Source: Bacteroidaceae bacterium | Lineage (GTDB): Bacteria; Bacteroidota; Bacteroidia; Bacteroidales; Bacteroidaceae | Length of the DNA stretch: 50,807 nt | Direction: 5' to 3' | Assembly: GCA_017381475.1 (NCBI GenBank) | Contig: JAFOCD010000019.1 | Coordinates: forward strand, 1-50,807 | Part shown: piece after piece, positions 32,962 through 41,289 of the stretch | Layout: each line of letters begins with the position of its first letter | Numbering within the stretch: position 1 is the stretch's first letter | The notes under the pieces: model-generated | Databases searched by the model: none | What the model was told of the DNA's origin: nothing | Seen by the model: only the letters and a program-made list of their open reading frames with translations | Translations under genes and position numbers: made by a program

Positions 32962-33480
32962 TCAAAGAGAACGACGGAAACTGAAGATTATTGGGCAAAG
33001 GATCGCGCACAATACTGTTACGAGCAGCAATACGTATTGCATAATAATCATCAAGTCTGTCGTCATATACCAGAACTTGGACACTGGCTGACCATCAGAA
33101 TCTACCAGGGGCTGACCTTCAACTAAAACGGGATCTGGCGACGAGAACAAATATGCAATTCCTGCAGTAACGATTACCATCAATACTGGAGCAAGACCCT
33201 TTAAAGCCTCTGCAGCATCTTCCTTTATCTTACGGAACAAACCGACCGTTCCAAAACCAATTGCCACAACAAACGTTATGATAACCAATGCATAGCAAAG
33301 CCACAAGATTAGATCAAGTAGGGCTGGATATTTTATACTGTTTATAACTGCACCACTTTCATCTGTCATCTCATATACCATAGTTGGACCGACAAACCAA
33401 CCTATCGCAAACGAGACAACTATTACGCATGCAAGTACATACAGGACAGCTTTTGATATTGTTGAATACGATGATTTCAT
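32962..33480 (-). CDS. Unidentified membrane protein within the exbB-exbD operon
   Basis: This 172-residue protein has about four hydrophobic segments: AVLYVLACVIVVSFAIGWFV, LLDLILWLCYALVIITFVVAIGF, LAPVLMVIVTAGIAYLF and IIMQYVLLLVTVLCAILCPIIF. A polar loop (PDPVLVEGQPLVDSDGQPVS) would be periplasmic. I recognise no named family, but its position between ExbB and ExbD suggests a structural partner of the motor. It lies 22 bases after exbB. Confidence 0.75.
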   Translation of the reverse strand: MKSSYSTISKAVLYVLACVIVVSFAIGWFVGPTMVYEMTDESGAVINSIKYPALLDLILWLCYALVIITFVVAIGFGTVGLFRKIKEDAAEALKGLAPVLMVIVTAGIAYLFSSPDPVLVEGQPLVDSDGQPVSKFWYMTTDLMIIMQYVLLLVTVLCAILCPIIFSFRRSL

Positions 33481-33502
33481 AAGTATTCTGGGTTAACAGT
33501 TA

Positions 33503-34438
33503 TTACTTCTTGAGGTTGTACTTTGTGAGCAAGTCAAGCAAAGTGATTGAAGAGTCCTCCATATCTGCAACAATAGACTCAATCTTAGTGAGGATAATGT
33601 TGTAGAAGAACTGGAGAACAAGAGCTACGATAATACCATAGATAGTTGTGATAAGAGCCACCTTCATACCACCGGCAACGATAGTTGGAGAGATATCACC
33701 CTCACGCTGGATAGTATCGAATGAAATCACCATACCAAACACTGTACCCAAGAATCCGAGTGATGGAGCCATTGCAATGAACAATGTAACCCATGAGCAG
33801 TTCTTCTCAAGCATTGCAGACTGGAGGCTACCATAAGATACAATTGAACGCTCAACCACATCAAGACCCTCGTCGATACGGAGAAGACCCTGATAGCAGA
33901 TAGCAGCAACAGGACCAGGAGTGTTACGGCAGATAGTCTTTGCAGCCTCTACATCACCCTTAGAAAGTGCGTCAGCAATTGAAGCCATAAGCACCTTTGC
34001 GCTAACCTTTGCAAAGCTCAAATAGATGATACGCTCAATACAGAATGCAAGACCGAAAACCAAAGCAATTGATACAATTGCCATGAAAAGAGGGTCACCC
34101 TCGATAAACTTTGTCTTCAAAGCCTTGTGAAACTCTGTCACACCGCCTTCCTCAACCTCAACATCTCCCTGTGTAGTAGCCTTTACCTCCTCTGCTGGAG
34201 CTGGTTCAAACTGCTGCTTAAGAGCCTCCATCTCAGCCTTTACAGCAGCAACAGCTGCCGAATCCATACCCTCAGGATTAGCTATCTGCGCCTCCAACTC
34301 TGAGTACTTAGCCTTGAGCGAGTCAACATTAACTGTAACATTCTCTACAGGAGCTGCAGGAGCTTCCTGACCCTGAGCATTAACCTGGGCTGTAGCAAAC
34401 AAGCCCAACATTGCAACAATTGCAAAAAGTTTTTTCAT
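33503..34438 (-). CDS. exbB: ExbB/TolQ/MotA-family proton channel
   Basis: The 311-residue protein has a signal peptide (MKKLFAIVAMLGLFATAQVNA), a charged, partly coiled-coil periplasmic region (VDSLKAKYSELEAQIANPEG, AAVKAEMEALKQQFEP), then three membrane segments of the ExbB type with MAPSLGFLGTVFGMVISFDTI and ALITTIYGIIVALVLQF. The signal and coiled-coil extension are typical of Bacteroidota ExbB and absent from E. coli ExbB. It is the first gene of the motor operon and lies 49 bases after tRNA-Ser. Confidence 0.92.
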   Translation of the reverse strand: MKKLFAIVAMLGLFATAQVNAQGQEAPAAPVENVTVNVDSLKAKYSELEAQIANPEGMDSAAVAAVKAEMEALKQQFEPAPAEEVKATTQGDVEVEEGGVTEFHKALKTKFIEGDPLFMAIVSIALVFGLAFCIERIIYLSFAKVSAKVLMASIADALSKGDVEAAKTICRNTPGPVAAICYQGLLRIDEGLDVVERSIVSYGSLQSAMLEKNCSWVTLFIAMAPSLGFLGTVFGMVISFDTIQREGDISPTIVAGGMKVALITTIYGIIVALVLQFFYNIILTKIESIVADMEDSSITLLDLLTKYNLKK

Positions 34439-34487
34439 TTTGTGTAATTTTTAGTTAATATTTTCTAGTTAATTTCTTCAAACAATG

Positions 34488-34575
34488 CGGAAAGAGGGGG
34501 ATTCGAACCCCCGATACGCTTTTGGCGTATACACGCTTTCCAGGCGTGCCTCTTCAACCACTCGAGCACCTTTCC
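34488..34575 (-). tRNA. tRNA-Ser (anticodon GGA)
   Basis: Read on the minus strand it starts GGAAAGG and ends TCTTTCC plus discriminator G (the acceptor stem is closed). The anticodon arm CACGC-CTGGAAA-GCGTG shows GGA. A long variable arm (TATACGC-CAAAA-GCGTAT) and the T arm GGGGG-TTCGAAT-CCCCC confirm a class II Ser tRNA. CCA is not encoded. No terminator separates it from exbB. Confidence 0.95.
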
Positions 34576-34801
34576 AAAGGTACGGTCTGCCACTAATCGG
34601 GTTGCAAGTTACAACTTTTTTTGCAAATCAGCACTTTATTTCACGGCAAAAGTAGTTTTTTTTTTCGAATCGGTAAAGATTTATTCAAAAATCATTGCCT
34701 CCATCGCAAAAAAATAACAATTATAAGTTTTTTTAACATTTCGCAACAACGCAACAAGATAAAAAAGCCGTAAAAGCGCCAAGCATTTGTGAATAATTTC
34801 C
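34576..34801. other. AT-rich intergenic region between tRNA-Ser and lpxK
   Basis: About 226 bp with no open frame worth calling. It holds minus-strand -7-like boxes TAACTTGC (complement of 34604-34611) and TACTTTTG (complement of 34647-34654), either of which could drive tRNA-Ser. No good -33 partner is seen. Runs of T and A make up much of the rest. Confidence 0.4.
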
Positions 34802-34809
34802 TATTTTTG
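34802..34809 (+). promoter_or_regulatory. -7 box for lpxK
   Basis: TATTTTTG matches TAnnTTTG, 22 bp before the ATG at 34832, giving a leader of about 17 bases. A clear -33 box is not seen. Confidence 0.55.
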
Positions 34810-34831
34810 CATAGATATATTTTAATTTGCA

Positions 34832-35899
34832 ATGTCCAGAATCAAAAGGAACATATTCCGCAAACTGACCGACAGCATAAACCCTTACGCATTAGCTATG
34901 GCGGCAAGGAATAAGGCTTTTGACACAGGAGTACTCAAAAGCCGCAAGTTCCGCATCCCCACCATCTGCGTGGGCAACATCTCGGTTGGCGGAACAGGCA
35001 AGACACCCCACATTGAATATATCGCAAAGTTATTGAAAGACGAATTCCGCATTGCTGTGCTTAGCCGCGGATATGGACGAAAAAGCAAAGGATACATAAA
35101 GGCCGACAGCCACTCCACCATGCAGCAGATTGGCGACGAGCCGTTCCAAATCAAGAACAAATTCAAGGAGATTGATGTTGCTGTATGCGAGAAGCGTGTC
35201 AATGGAATTGAGCAGTTGACAAAAGAGAACAGACAGTTGCAAGTGATTCTGCTCGACGACACCTTCCAGCACCGTCATGTAAAGGCAGGGCTCTACATAC
35301 TGCTCATTGACAGCAACCGCCCGGTGTGGGACGACTGCGTGATGCCTTTCGGCCGGTTGCGAGAGAGGATTTCGGGCATAAGGCGCGCCGACATTGTAAT
35401 AATGACAAAGTGCCGGGAAATGACAGCCGAGCAGATGACATCTTGCCGCGAGTTCATTGGCCGTTACAGGAACATCCCAGTCTATTTTTCGGCCATAAAA
35501 TACGGAAATCTGTACCACCTGCGCGACGCTGCAAAAAGAGCGGAGATTACCGCCGGAAGCAGAGTTCTGCTTGTCACCGGCATAGCCAAGCCGCAACCGC
35601 TGAAAGCGGAAATTGAGAGCCGCGGAGCCTGTGTTACGCTGATGCAATATGGCGACCACCACAACTTCAGCAGCGCCGAGTTCGAAGATATTGCCAAGCA
35701 GTTCCAGGAAGGTGGCTTTGACATGATTGTAACGACCGAGAAGGATGCATCAAGGTTGCTTGGCCGCAAGGACCTGCCGCAGGCAATGCATTACAACACC
35801 TATGTGATGCCCATTGAGATGGAGATACTTAACGGAGAAGAAAAATTGTTTAACCAAAATATATACAACTATGTTACAGAAAATTCAAGAAACAGCTGA
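34832..35899 (+). CDS. lpxK: Tetraacyldisaccharide 4'-kinase
   Basis: The 355-residue protein has the LpxK P-loop VGNISVGGTGKTPHIEYI, followed by LSRGYGRKSKGYI, IGDEPFQIKNKF, LLDDTFQHRHVK and a late FDMIVTTEKDASRL. It phosphorylates the 4' position of the lipid A precursor at the inner membrane, and the length fits. It overlaps the purine nucleoside phosphorylase gene by 29 bases, in a different frame, so their translation may be linked. Confidence 0.95.
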   Translation: MSRIKRNIFRKLTDSINPYALAMAARNKAFDTGVLKSRKFRIPTICVGNISVGGTGKTPHIEYIAKLLKDEFRIAVLSRGYGRKSKGYIKADSHSTMQQIGDEPFQIKNKFKEIDVAVCEKRVNGIEQLTKENRQLQVILLDDTFQHRHVKAGLYILLIDSNRPVWDDCVMPFGRLRERISGIRRADIVIMTKCREMTAEQMTSCREFIGRYRNIPVYFSAIKYGNLYHLRDAAKRAEITAGSRVLLVTGIAKPQPLKAEIESRGACVTLMQYGDHHNFSSAEFEDIAKQFQEGGFDMIVTTEKDASRLLGRKDLPQAMHYNTYVMPIEMEILNGEEKLFNQNIYNYVTENSRNS

Positions 35900-36680
35900 G
35901 TTCCTCAAAGGAAAGATGACTACAGCACCCGAAACTGCAATTATACTGGGTACAGGCCTTGGCAGCCTTGTGAATGAGATCACCGACAAGTACGAGATTG
36001 AGTACAAGGACATTCCCAACTTCCCACTCTCTACAGTGGAGGGTCACTCGGGCAAGCTCATCTTCGGAAAGCTTGGCAACAAGGAGATCATGGCAATGCA
36101 GGGCCGCTTTCACTTCTACGAGGGCTACTCAATGAAAGAGGTAACATTCCCCGTGCGCGTTATGCGCGAGCTTGGCATCAAGACCTTGTTCGTATCTAAC
36201 GCTGCAGGCGGCATGAACCCCGACTTCATCATAGGCGACCTCATGATTATCAATGACCACATAAACTTCTTCCCCGAGCACCCATTGCGCGGCAAGAACA
36301 TCCCTTACGGCGACCGTTTCCCCGACATGAGCGCAGCATACGACAAGCAACTCATCGCTATGGCAAAGGAGATTGCTGCAGAGAAGGGCATCCGCGTAGT
36401 TGAGGGTGTATATCTTGGTACACAGGGTCCTACTTTCGAGACACCGGCAGAATACCGCATGTTCCACCGCATGGGTGGCGACGCAGTCGGTATGTCAACA
36501 GTCCCCGAAGTTATCGTTGCGCGCCACTGCGGCATCCGCGTGTTCGGAATTTCTGTAATAACCGACCTTGGCGTTGAGGGCATCGTTGTAGAGTGCAGCC
36601 ACGAGGAGGTACAGAAGGCTGCCGACGAGGCACAACCAAAGATGACAACAATATTCCGCGAAATCGTAAACCGCGCATAA
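35871..36680 (+). CDS. Purine-nucleoside phosphorylase (PNP I type)
   Basis: The 269-residue enzyme has IILGTGLGSLVNEI, the phosphate-binding VEGHSGKLIFG, MQGRFHFYEGYS and SNAAGGMNPDF, then GTQGPTFETPAEYRM and DAVGMSTVPEVIVARHC. It splits purine nucleosides to base and ribose-1-phosphate. I chose ATG 35871 (MLQKIQETAEFLKG), the family start; a longer open frame begins inside lpxK. The overlap with lpxK is 29 bases. thiL follows 9 bases after the stop. Confidence 0.95.
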   Translation: MLQKIQETAEFLKGKMTTAPETAIILGTGLGSLVNEITDKYEIEYKDIPNFPLSTVEGHSGKLIFGKLGNKEIMAMQGRFHFYEGYSMKEVTFPVRVMRELGIKTLFVSNAAGGMNPDFIIGDLMIINDHINFFPEHPLRGKNIPYGDRFPDMSAAYDKQLIAMAKEIAAEKGIRVVEGVYLGTQGPTFETPAEYRMFHRMGGDAVGMSTVPEVIVARHCGIRVFGISVITDLGVEGIVVECSHEEVQKAADEAQPKMTTIFREIVNRA

Positions 36681-36689
36681 CACACCGCC

Positions 36690-37727
36690 ATGAACACGAA
36701 AACACGCACAGAAATATCATCACTCGGCGAGTTCGGGCTCATTGAGCGACTGACAAAGGATATCGCGCCTGTCAACAAGGAGACTGTAAAGGGCGTTGGC
36801 GACGACGCTGCCATATTGCAGTTCAACGGTGACGAGGAGGTTCTTGTCACCACCGACCTGCTCATGGAGGGCGTTCATTTCGACCTTACATATTTCCCGC
36901 TCAAGCATCTTGGCTACAAAGCTGTGGTTGCAAACATATCGGATATATACGCAATGAACGGTACTCCAAAACAGATTACCGTATCGCTTGCACTCAGCCG
37001 CAAGTTCTGCGTTGAGGACATCGAGGAGCTCTACTCGGGCATGCGCCTTGCATGCGAGCAGTATGGTGTTGACATTGTGGGTGGCGACACCACATCGTCA
37101 CTCACCGGCCTTGCCATAAGCATTACAGCAACAGGCACTGCGCCCAAGGGAACCGCTGTGAGAAGAGATGGCGCCAAGGAGACCGACCTCATCTGCGTGA
37201 CAGGAAACTTGGGAGCAGCATACATGGGATTGCAACTGCTTGAACGCGAGAAGATTGCAACCGCAGGCAAGGACATGCAGCCCGATTTCTCGGGCAAGGA
37301 GTACATCCTTGAACGCCAACTGAAACCCGAGGCAAGGAAGGATATCATAGAGAAGCTGCGCAGCGAGAACATCAAACCTACAGCAATGATGGACATCAGC
37401 GACGGCCTTGCATCGGAACTCATGCACATCTGCAAGCAGAGTAGAGTTGGTTGCCGCATCTACGAGGAGCGCATCCCCATCGACTACCAGACAGCCGTCA
37501 TGGCCGAGGAACTGAACCTCAATGTCATCACCTGCGCACTTGGCGGTGGCGAGGACTATGAACTGCTGTTCACAGTTCCCATTGCCGACCATGAGAAGGT
37601 GGCTGCGATGAAGGATGTACGCGTTGTAGGTCACATTGTTAGCGACACAATGGGACTTGCACTCATCACACGCGACGGCGTCGAGATGCAGTTGAAAGCA
37701 CAGGGCTGGACACCGCAAGAGCAATAA
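36690..37727 (+). CDS. thiL: Thiamine-monophosphate kinase
   Basis: The 345-residue protein has the ThiL/PurM-like features VGDDAAILQ, TTDLLMEGVHFDL, GGDTTSSLTGLAISITATG, MDISDGLASELMHICKQ and GGGEDYELLFTVP. It phosphorylates thiamine monophosphate to the active diphosphate. It lies between PNP and the Imm17-like gene (3 bases apart). No TPP riboswitch fits in the 9-base gap in front. Confidence 0.95.
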   Translation: MNTKTRTEISSLGEFGLIERLTKDIAPVNKETVKGVGDDAAILQFNGDEEVLVTTDLLMEGVHFDLTYFPLKHLGYKAVVANISDIYAMNGTPKQITVSLALSRKFCVEDIEELYSGMRLACEQYGVDIVGGDTTSSLTGLAISITATGTAPKGTAVRRDGAKETDLICVTGNLGAAYMGLQLLEREKIATAGKDMQPDFSGKEYILERQLKPEARKDIIEKLRSENIKPTAMMDISDGLASELMHICKQSRVGCRIYEERIPIDYQTAVMAEELNLNVITCALGGGEDYELLFTVPIADHEKVAAMKDVRVVGHIVSDTMGLALITRDGVEMQLKAQGWTPQEQ

Positions 37728-37730
37728 ACA

Positions 37731-37952
37731 ATGATTGCACACTACATTATACAAGCCATATTTCTGTTAGTAGGCCTTACGGCACTGTTGGCATCGCTGT
37801 TTGATTGGGAATGGTTCTTCACAACCGAAAATATCCGGTTCCTTGTAAAGAAATTCAAACGCGAGGGAGCACGATGGATATATGGTATAATTGGGATGCT
37901 TTTCATAGCAGCTGCAATATACTTTTTCATTCAAATAAAGAGTGTAAACTAA
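37731..37952 (+). CDS. Imm17-like small membrane protein
   Basis: The 73-residue protein has two membrane segments (HYIIQAIFLLVGLTALLASLF and IYGIIGMLFIAAAIYFFIQ) around DWEWFFTTENIRFLVKKFKREGARW (shown in part). This resembles the small Imm17 family, which was named as an immunity protein; many Bacteroidota carry it in house-keeping operons with no toxin nearby. Here no toxin gene is adjacent, so I would not infer an immunity role. It ends at the terminator. Confidence 0.6.
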   Translation: MIAHYIIQAIFLLVGLTALLASLFDWEWFFTTENIRFLVKKFKREGARWIYGIIGMLFIAAAIYFFIQIKSVN

Positions 37953-37993
37953 AACAACAAAGAGCAGTGCCCTGGCACTGCTCTTTGTTGTTT
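37952..37993. terminator. Bidirectional terminator between the Imm17-like gene and mrp
   Basis: AACAACAAAGAGCAGTGC pairs with GCACTGCTCTTTGTTGTT around CCTG (37971-37974). The 18-bp-plus stem is perfect and its left arm begins at the Imm17-like stop codon. Confidence 0.88.
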
Positions 37994-38009
37994 CTTAATT
38001 CCTACGAAA

Positions 38010-39113
38010 TCATTTCGTACCGACAATCTTGGTCTCCGGTAATTCAGCGTTCCTCTTTGCAGTCTGCTCAACCAACGCCGCAGCAACCTGCAGGAATGCC
38101 TGTCCGTCGGGGGTATCGGCTTTCATCGCAATTGGGATTCCGGCATCTCCGCTCTCGCATATACTCTGTACAAGAGGAATCTGACCAATCAAAGGAATTC
38201 CGTACGACTCGGCCATGCGCTTGCCACCCTCCTTACCAAAGATATAGTATTTGTTGCCCGGCAACTCGGCAGGCGTAAACCATGCCATATTCTCTACCAA
38301 ACCAAGGATGGGCACGCTCACTTTGTCGTTGATAAACATATTGACACCCTTGATGGCTGCGGCAAGAGCCACCTCCTGCGGTGTTGTCACCACAACGGCG
38401 CCTGTCAAGGCAAGGCATTGTACAATGGTGAGATGAATGTCGCTTGTACCGGGAGGCAAGTCAATGAGGAAATAATCCAAATCGCCCCAGTTCGCGTCGG
38501 CAATAAGCTGTTTCAAGGCATTGCTTGCCATTCCGCCACGCCAAAGGATTGCCTGGTCGGGATCGACAAAGAAACCTATTGAAAGAATCTTCACACCATA
38601 TTTCTCTATTGGAAGGATGAGGTCGCGACCGTCTATATTCTCGCTGTATGGGCGTGCGTCCTCAACGCTGAACATCTTTGGTATTGAAGGACCGAAGATG
38701 TCGGCATCGAGCAGACCCACCTTATAACCCAGACGAGCCAATGCAATTGCAAGGTTCGCCGAAACGGTAGACTTGCCAACACCACCCTTTCCCGATGAAA
38801 CGGCAATGACATTCTTCACCTGTGGCAGGAACTTGCCCACCTCGGGGCGCATTGCCTGGCGGCTCACCACGCTGATATTGCCCTCAATCTCCACCTCCTT
38901 GCCCACATACATGTGGATGGCAGCCTCGGCCGATTTCACGACCGAACGGATAAATGGATCTGTAGGCTTGTCAAAGATGAGCGAAAAACTCACCTTGTTG
39001 CCGTCGATGCGTATGTTATCATCGACCATTCCGGCCTCGACAAGGTTCTTGCCGTTTCCCGGATAACGCACCTTTTCAAGTGCGTCCATTATGAGTTTTG
39101 GATAAAGTGCCAT
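38010..39113 (-). CDS. apbC: Mrp/ApbC-family Fe-S carrier P-loop ATPase
   Basis: The 367-residue protein has an N-terminal MIP18/DUF59-like domain (about 1-90), then the deviant Walker A GKGGVGKS (108-115), DADIFGPSIPKMF, DLPPGTSDIHLTIVQ and TTPQEVALAAAIKG. Mrp/ApbC proteins bind and transfer Fe-S clusters. The region that in many members carries a CxxC pair reads FTPAELPGNKYYIFG, with no cysteine, so cluster bridging would need other ligands. It is the last gene of a long minus-strand run, 10 bases after the Dabb gene. Confidence 0.92.
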   Translation of the reverse strand: MALYPKLIMDALEKVRYPGNGKNLVEAGMVDDNIRIDGNKVSFSLIFDKPTDPFIRSVVKSAEAAIHMYVGKEVEIEGNISVVSRQAMRPEVGKFLPQVKNVIAVSSGKGGVGKSTVSANLAIALARLGYKVGLLDADIFGPSIPKMFSVEDARPYSENIDGRDLILPIEKYGVKILSIGFFVDPDQAILWRGGMASNALKQLIADANWGDLDYFLIDLPPGTSDIHLTIVQCLALTGAVVVTTPQEVALAAAIKGVNMFINDKVSVPILGLVENMAWFTPAELPGNKYYIFGKEGGKRMAESYGIPLIGQIPLVQSICESGDAGIPIAMKADTPDGQAFLQVAAALVEQTAKRNAELPETKIVGTK

Positions 39114-39123
39114 AGCTAATGTA

Positions 39124-39426
39124 TCAGATGTTATAGTCGGCCTCGGCGCGTCCCTCGGTTATACCCTTGAAATAGGCGGCTACCTCCAAGTGTGCAGGAT
39201 GCACCTTGTAGCGTTCCAATGCATCGGCATCGTCAAAAGCCGACACCAATACCGCATCATACGCTGTACCGGCAACGCACACATTGATTCCCACCTCAAG
39301 CGACTTTATCTCGGGGATAACACCGACAAGTGCCTCAAGATGTTCCTTCACCCACAAGGCATGCTCGGCCTTGCTCTTTCCATTCGCGCCATCAATGAAG
39401 CGCCACATTACAATATGCTTGAACAT
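39124..39426 (-). CDS. Dabb-family (stress-responsive A/B barrel) protein
   Basis: The 100-residue protein has the Dabb signature: FKHIVMWRFIDGANG at the N-terminus, the helix ALWVKEHLEALVGVIPEIKSLEVGIN in parts (LEALVGVIPEIKSLEVG), DAVLVSAFDDADALERYKVHPAHLEV in parts (SAFDDADALERYKVHPAH). These dimeric ferredoxin-like proteins have no settled function. It lies 10 bases from both trmB and mrp. Confidence 0.88.
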   Translation of the reverse strand: MFKHIVMWRFIDGANGKSKAEHALWVKEHLEALVGVIPEIKSLEVGINVCVAGTAYDAVLVSAFDDADALERYKVHPAHLEVAAYFKGITEGRAEADYNI

Positions 39427-39436
39427 GATATTTTAC

Positions 39437-40195
39437 TTATTTTGTTTTTTCGAGACAACTTCGTTTGCTGCGTCCGTAGCTGCGGTACTCATCCAGTTCA
39501 ATCTCGACATCGGGCTCGGCATACTGTTCCATTGCCGGCAGATTGAAGGCGATGTACTTGATTGTTATTCCGCGTGAAAGCCACTGTGACTCATAATAGG
39601 TGCGTATCTGCAGCACATCGCTCACCTCGTCCTGTCCATGTACATCGTCGATACACTCAACCACAGGCAGATTGTTCACCTCAGTTATATACTTTGTATA
39701 TGTGAACATAAAGTTACTGTCGGTCTTCAGGTGCACAATGGCATCACTTGAAAGGATGTTGCGGTAACGCGCAAGGAAGAGCGACGATGTGAGACGCTTT
39801 GTCTGCTTCTTCATCTGTGGGTCGGGGAATGTGAGCCATATCTCACTCACCTCACCTGCAGCAAAAAGACGGTCGATAATCTCGATATTAGTGCGCAGGA
39901 AACCCACATTCAAGAGCCCCGACTCAAGAGCATCGGTTGCTCCTGTCCACATTCGCGCACCCTTGATGTCAACGCCAATGAAGTTCTTCTCGGGGAAACG
40001 ACGGGCAAGTGCAACGGTATATTCACCCCTGCCACAACCAAGTTCCAGCACTATCGGATTATCATTCTTGAAAAAGTCGCGTCCCCAATTGCCTTTGAGT
40101 GGAAACTCCACATCGTCAATCATTGAGTAAGGATGCTCAATGACATTGGGGTAAGCCGCCATATCGGCGAATTTCTTCAGTTTACCTTTTCCCAT
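39437..40195 (-). CDS. trmB: tRNA (guanine-N7-)-methyltransferase
   Basis: The 252-residue protein has [17 protein letters not shown] (SAM-binding motif I), [29 protein letters not shown] (usual FPDPWxKxxHxKRR) and [10 protein letters not shown]. It methylates G46 of tRNA. ATG 40195 ([12 protein letters not shown]) was chosen over the slightly earlier 40204 (MTVMGKG) as it matches relatives better; both are possible. It is followed by Dabb and preceded by ilvE (12 bases). Confidence 0.94.
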   Translation of the reverse strand: MGKGKLKKFADMAAYPNVIEHPYSMIDDVEFPLKGNWGRDFFKNDNPIVLELGCGRGEYTVALARRFPEKNFIGVDIKGARMWTGATDALESGLLNVGFLRTNIEIIDRLFAAGEVSEIWLTFPDPQMKKQTKRLTSSLFLARYRNILSSDAIVHLKTDSNFMFTYTKYITEVNNLPVVECIDDVHGQDEVSDVLQIRTYYESQWLSRGITIKYIAFNLPAMEQYAEPDVEIELDEYRSYGRSKRSCLEKTK

Positions 40196-40207
40196 AACTG
40201 TCAATAA

Positions 40208-41227
40208 TTATTCAAGGACGGTTACCCAACCATAAGGGTCGGCAACATCGCCATATTGTATTGCACGCAAGCGTGTATAGAGTTCTGTGAGCACAGGACC
40301 CGGCTTGCCGTCTTTTGAAATCACATAAGAGACTCCCTTCTCCACATCATCGATGCGTCCGATTGGCGAAACAACGGCTGCTGTGCCGCAAGCGCCGGCT
40401 TCATCGAACGTGGAAAGTTCCTCCTCGGGAACCTGACGCTGTTCCACGGTCATGCCCATGTCGGCAGCAAGACGCATGAGACTGTTGTTGGTTATTGATG
40501 GCAGGATAGATGTTGACTTTGGCGTCACATAACTATTACCCTTTATGCCAATGAAATTTGCAGCACCACACTCGTCTATGTATTTTTTTTCCTTGGCATC
40601 GAGATACATCTCGCATGCATAACCCTCGCCATGCGCCTGGCAACTAGCTTTCATTCCGGCAGCATAGTTGCCACCAACCTTGAAACGGCCTGTTCCCAAA
40701 GGTGCGGCACGGTCATAGTGACGGTAAATCACCACATCGTTGACAGCAAAACCTTTCTTGAAGTATGGCCCCACCGGAGTCACAAATATAACAAACAGAT
40801 ACTCCCTGGAAGGGTTCACACCAACCTGTGCACTGGTGCCAATGAGCAATGGGCGTATGTAGAGCGAAGCGCCGCTCTCGTATGGCGGAACAAACTCCTT
40901 GTTCAGTTCCACCACCTTTGTAACCATCTCACGGAAAAGCTCCACGCTTATACGTGGCATAAGTATTCCGTCACAACTGCTCTGCAGACGCTCGGCGTTT
41001 GCCTCAAGACGAAAAATTCGGATCTTGCCATCCTTGCCACGGAAAGCCTTGAGACCCTCAAAGGCACTCTGGCCATAATGGAGGCATGTAGCCGCCATGT
41101 GTATGTTTATACTCTCATCGGTATGAACCTCTACGGCTCCCCACGCGCCATCCTTATAATGACAACGCACATTACCATTGGTTTTCCTGTAACCAAAACC
41201 GATGTCAGACCAATCCATATTGTCCAT
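40208..41227 (-). CDS. ilvE: Branched-chain amino acid aminotransferase
   Basis: The 339-residue PLP enzyme has the class IV type pattern: QSAFEGLKAFRGKDGKIRIF in parts (SAFEGLKAFRGKDGK), YIRPLLIGTSAQVGV, the Schiff-base Lys 183 in FKVGGNYAAGM, and DECGAANFIGI. It transfers the amino group between glutamate and the 2-oxo acids of Ile, Leu and Val. It has its own promoter (-7 at 41256) but runs straight into trmB. Confidence 0.94.
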   Translation of the reverse strand: MDNMDWSDIGFGYRKTNGNVRCHYKDGAWGAVEVHTDESINIHMAATCLHYGQSAFEGLKAFRGKDGKIRIFRLEANAERLQSSCDGILMPRISVELFREMVTKVVELNKEFVPPYESGASLYIRPLLIGTSAQVGVNPSREYLFVIFVTPVGPYFKKGFAVNDVVIYRHYDRAAPLGTGRFKVGGNYAAGMKASCQAHGEGYACEMYLDAKEKKYIDECGAANFIGIKGNSYVTPKSTSILPSITNNSLMRLAADMGMTVEQRQVPEEELSTFDEAGACGTAAVVSPIGRIDDVEKGVSYVISKDGKPGPVLTELYTRLRAIQYGDVADPYGWVTVLE

Positions 41228-41255
41228 TTCTATACTATTTTCTTTTTTTGATTCG

Positions 41256-41263
41256 CGAAGATA
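41256..41263 (-). promoter_or_regulatory. -7 box for ilvE
   Basis: The minus strand reads TATCTTCG, one mismatch from consensus, about 29 bases before the ilvE ATG. No good -33 box is seen. Confidence 0.5.
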
Positions 41264-41289
41264 GATAAATTACAGCAGATGAGAAAATT

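Noticed and set aside
36681-36689. TPP riboswitch in front of thiL
   Set aside because: Only 9 bases separate PNP and thiL; no THI-box sequence is present.
37728-37952. Toxin-antitoxin or toxin-immunity system around the Imm17-like gene
   Set aside because: No toxin, secretion tag or repeat-rich gene is adjacent; neighbours are thiL, PNP and lpxK.
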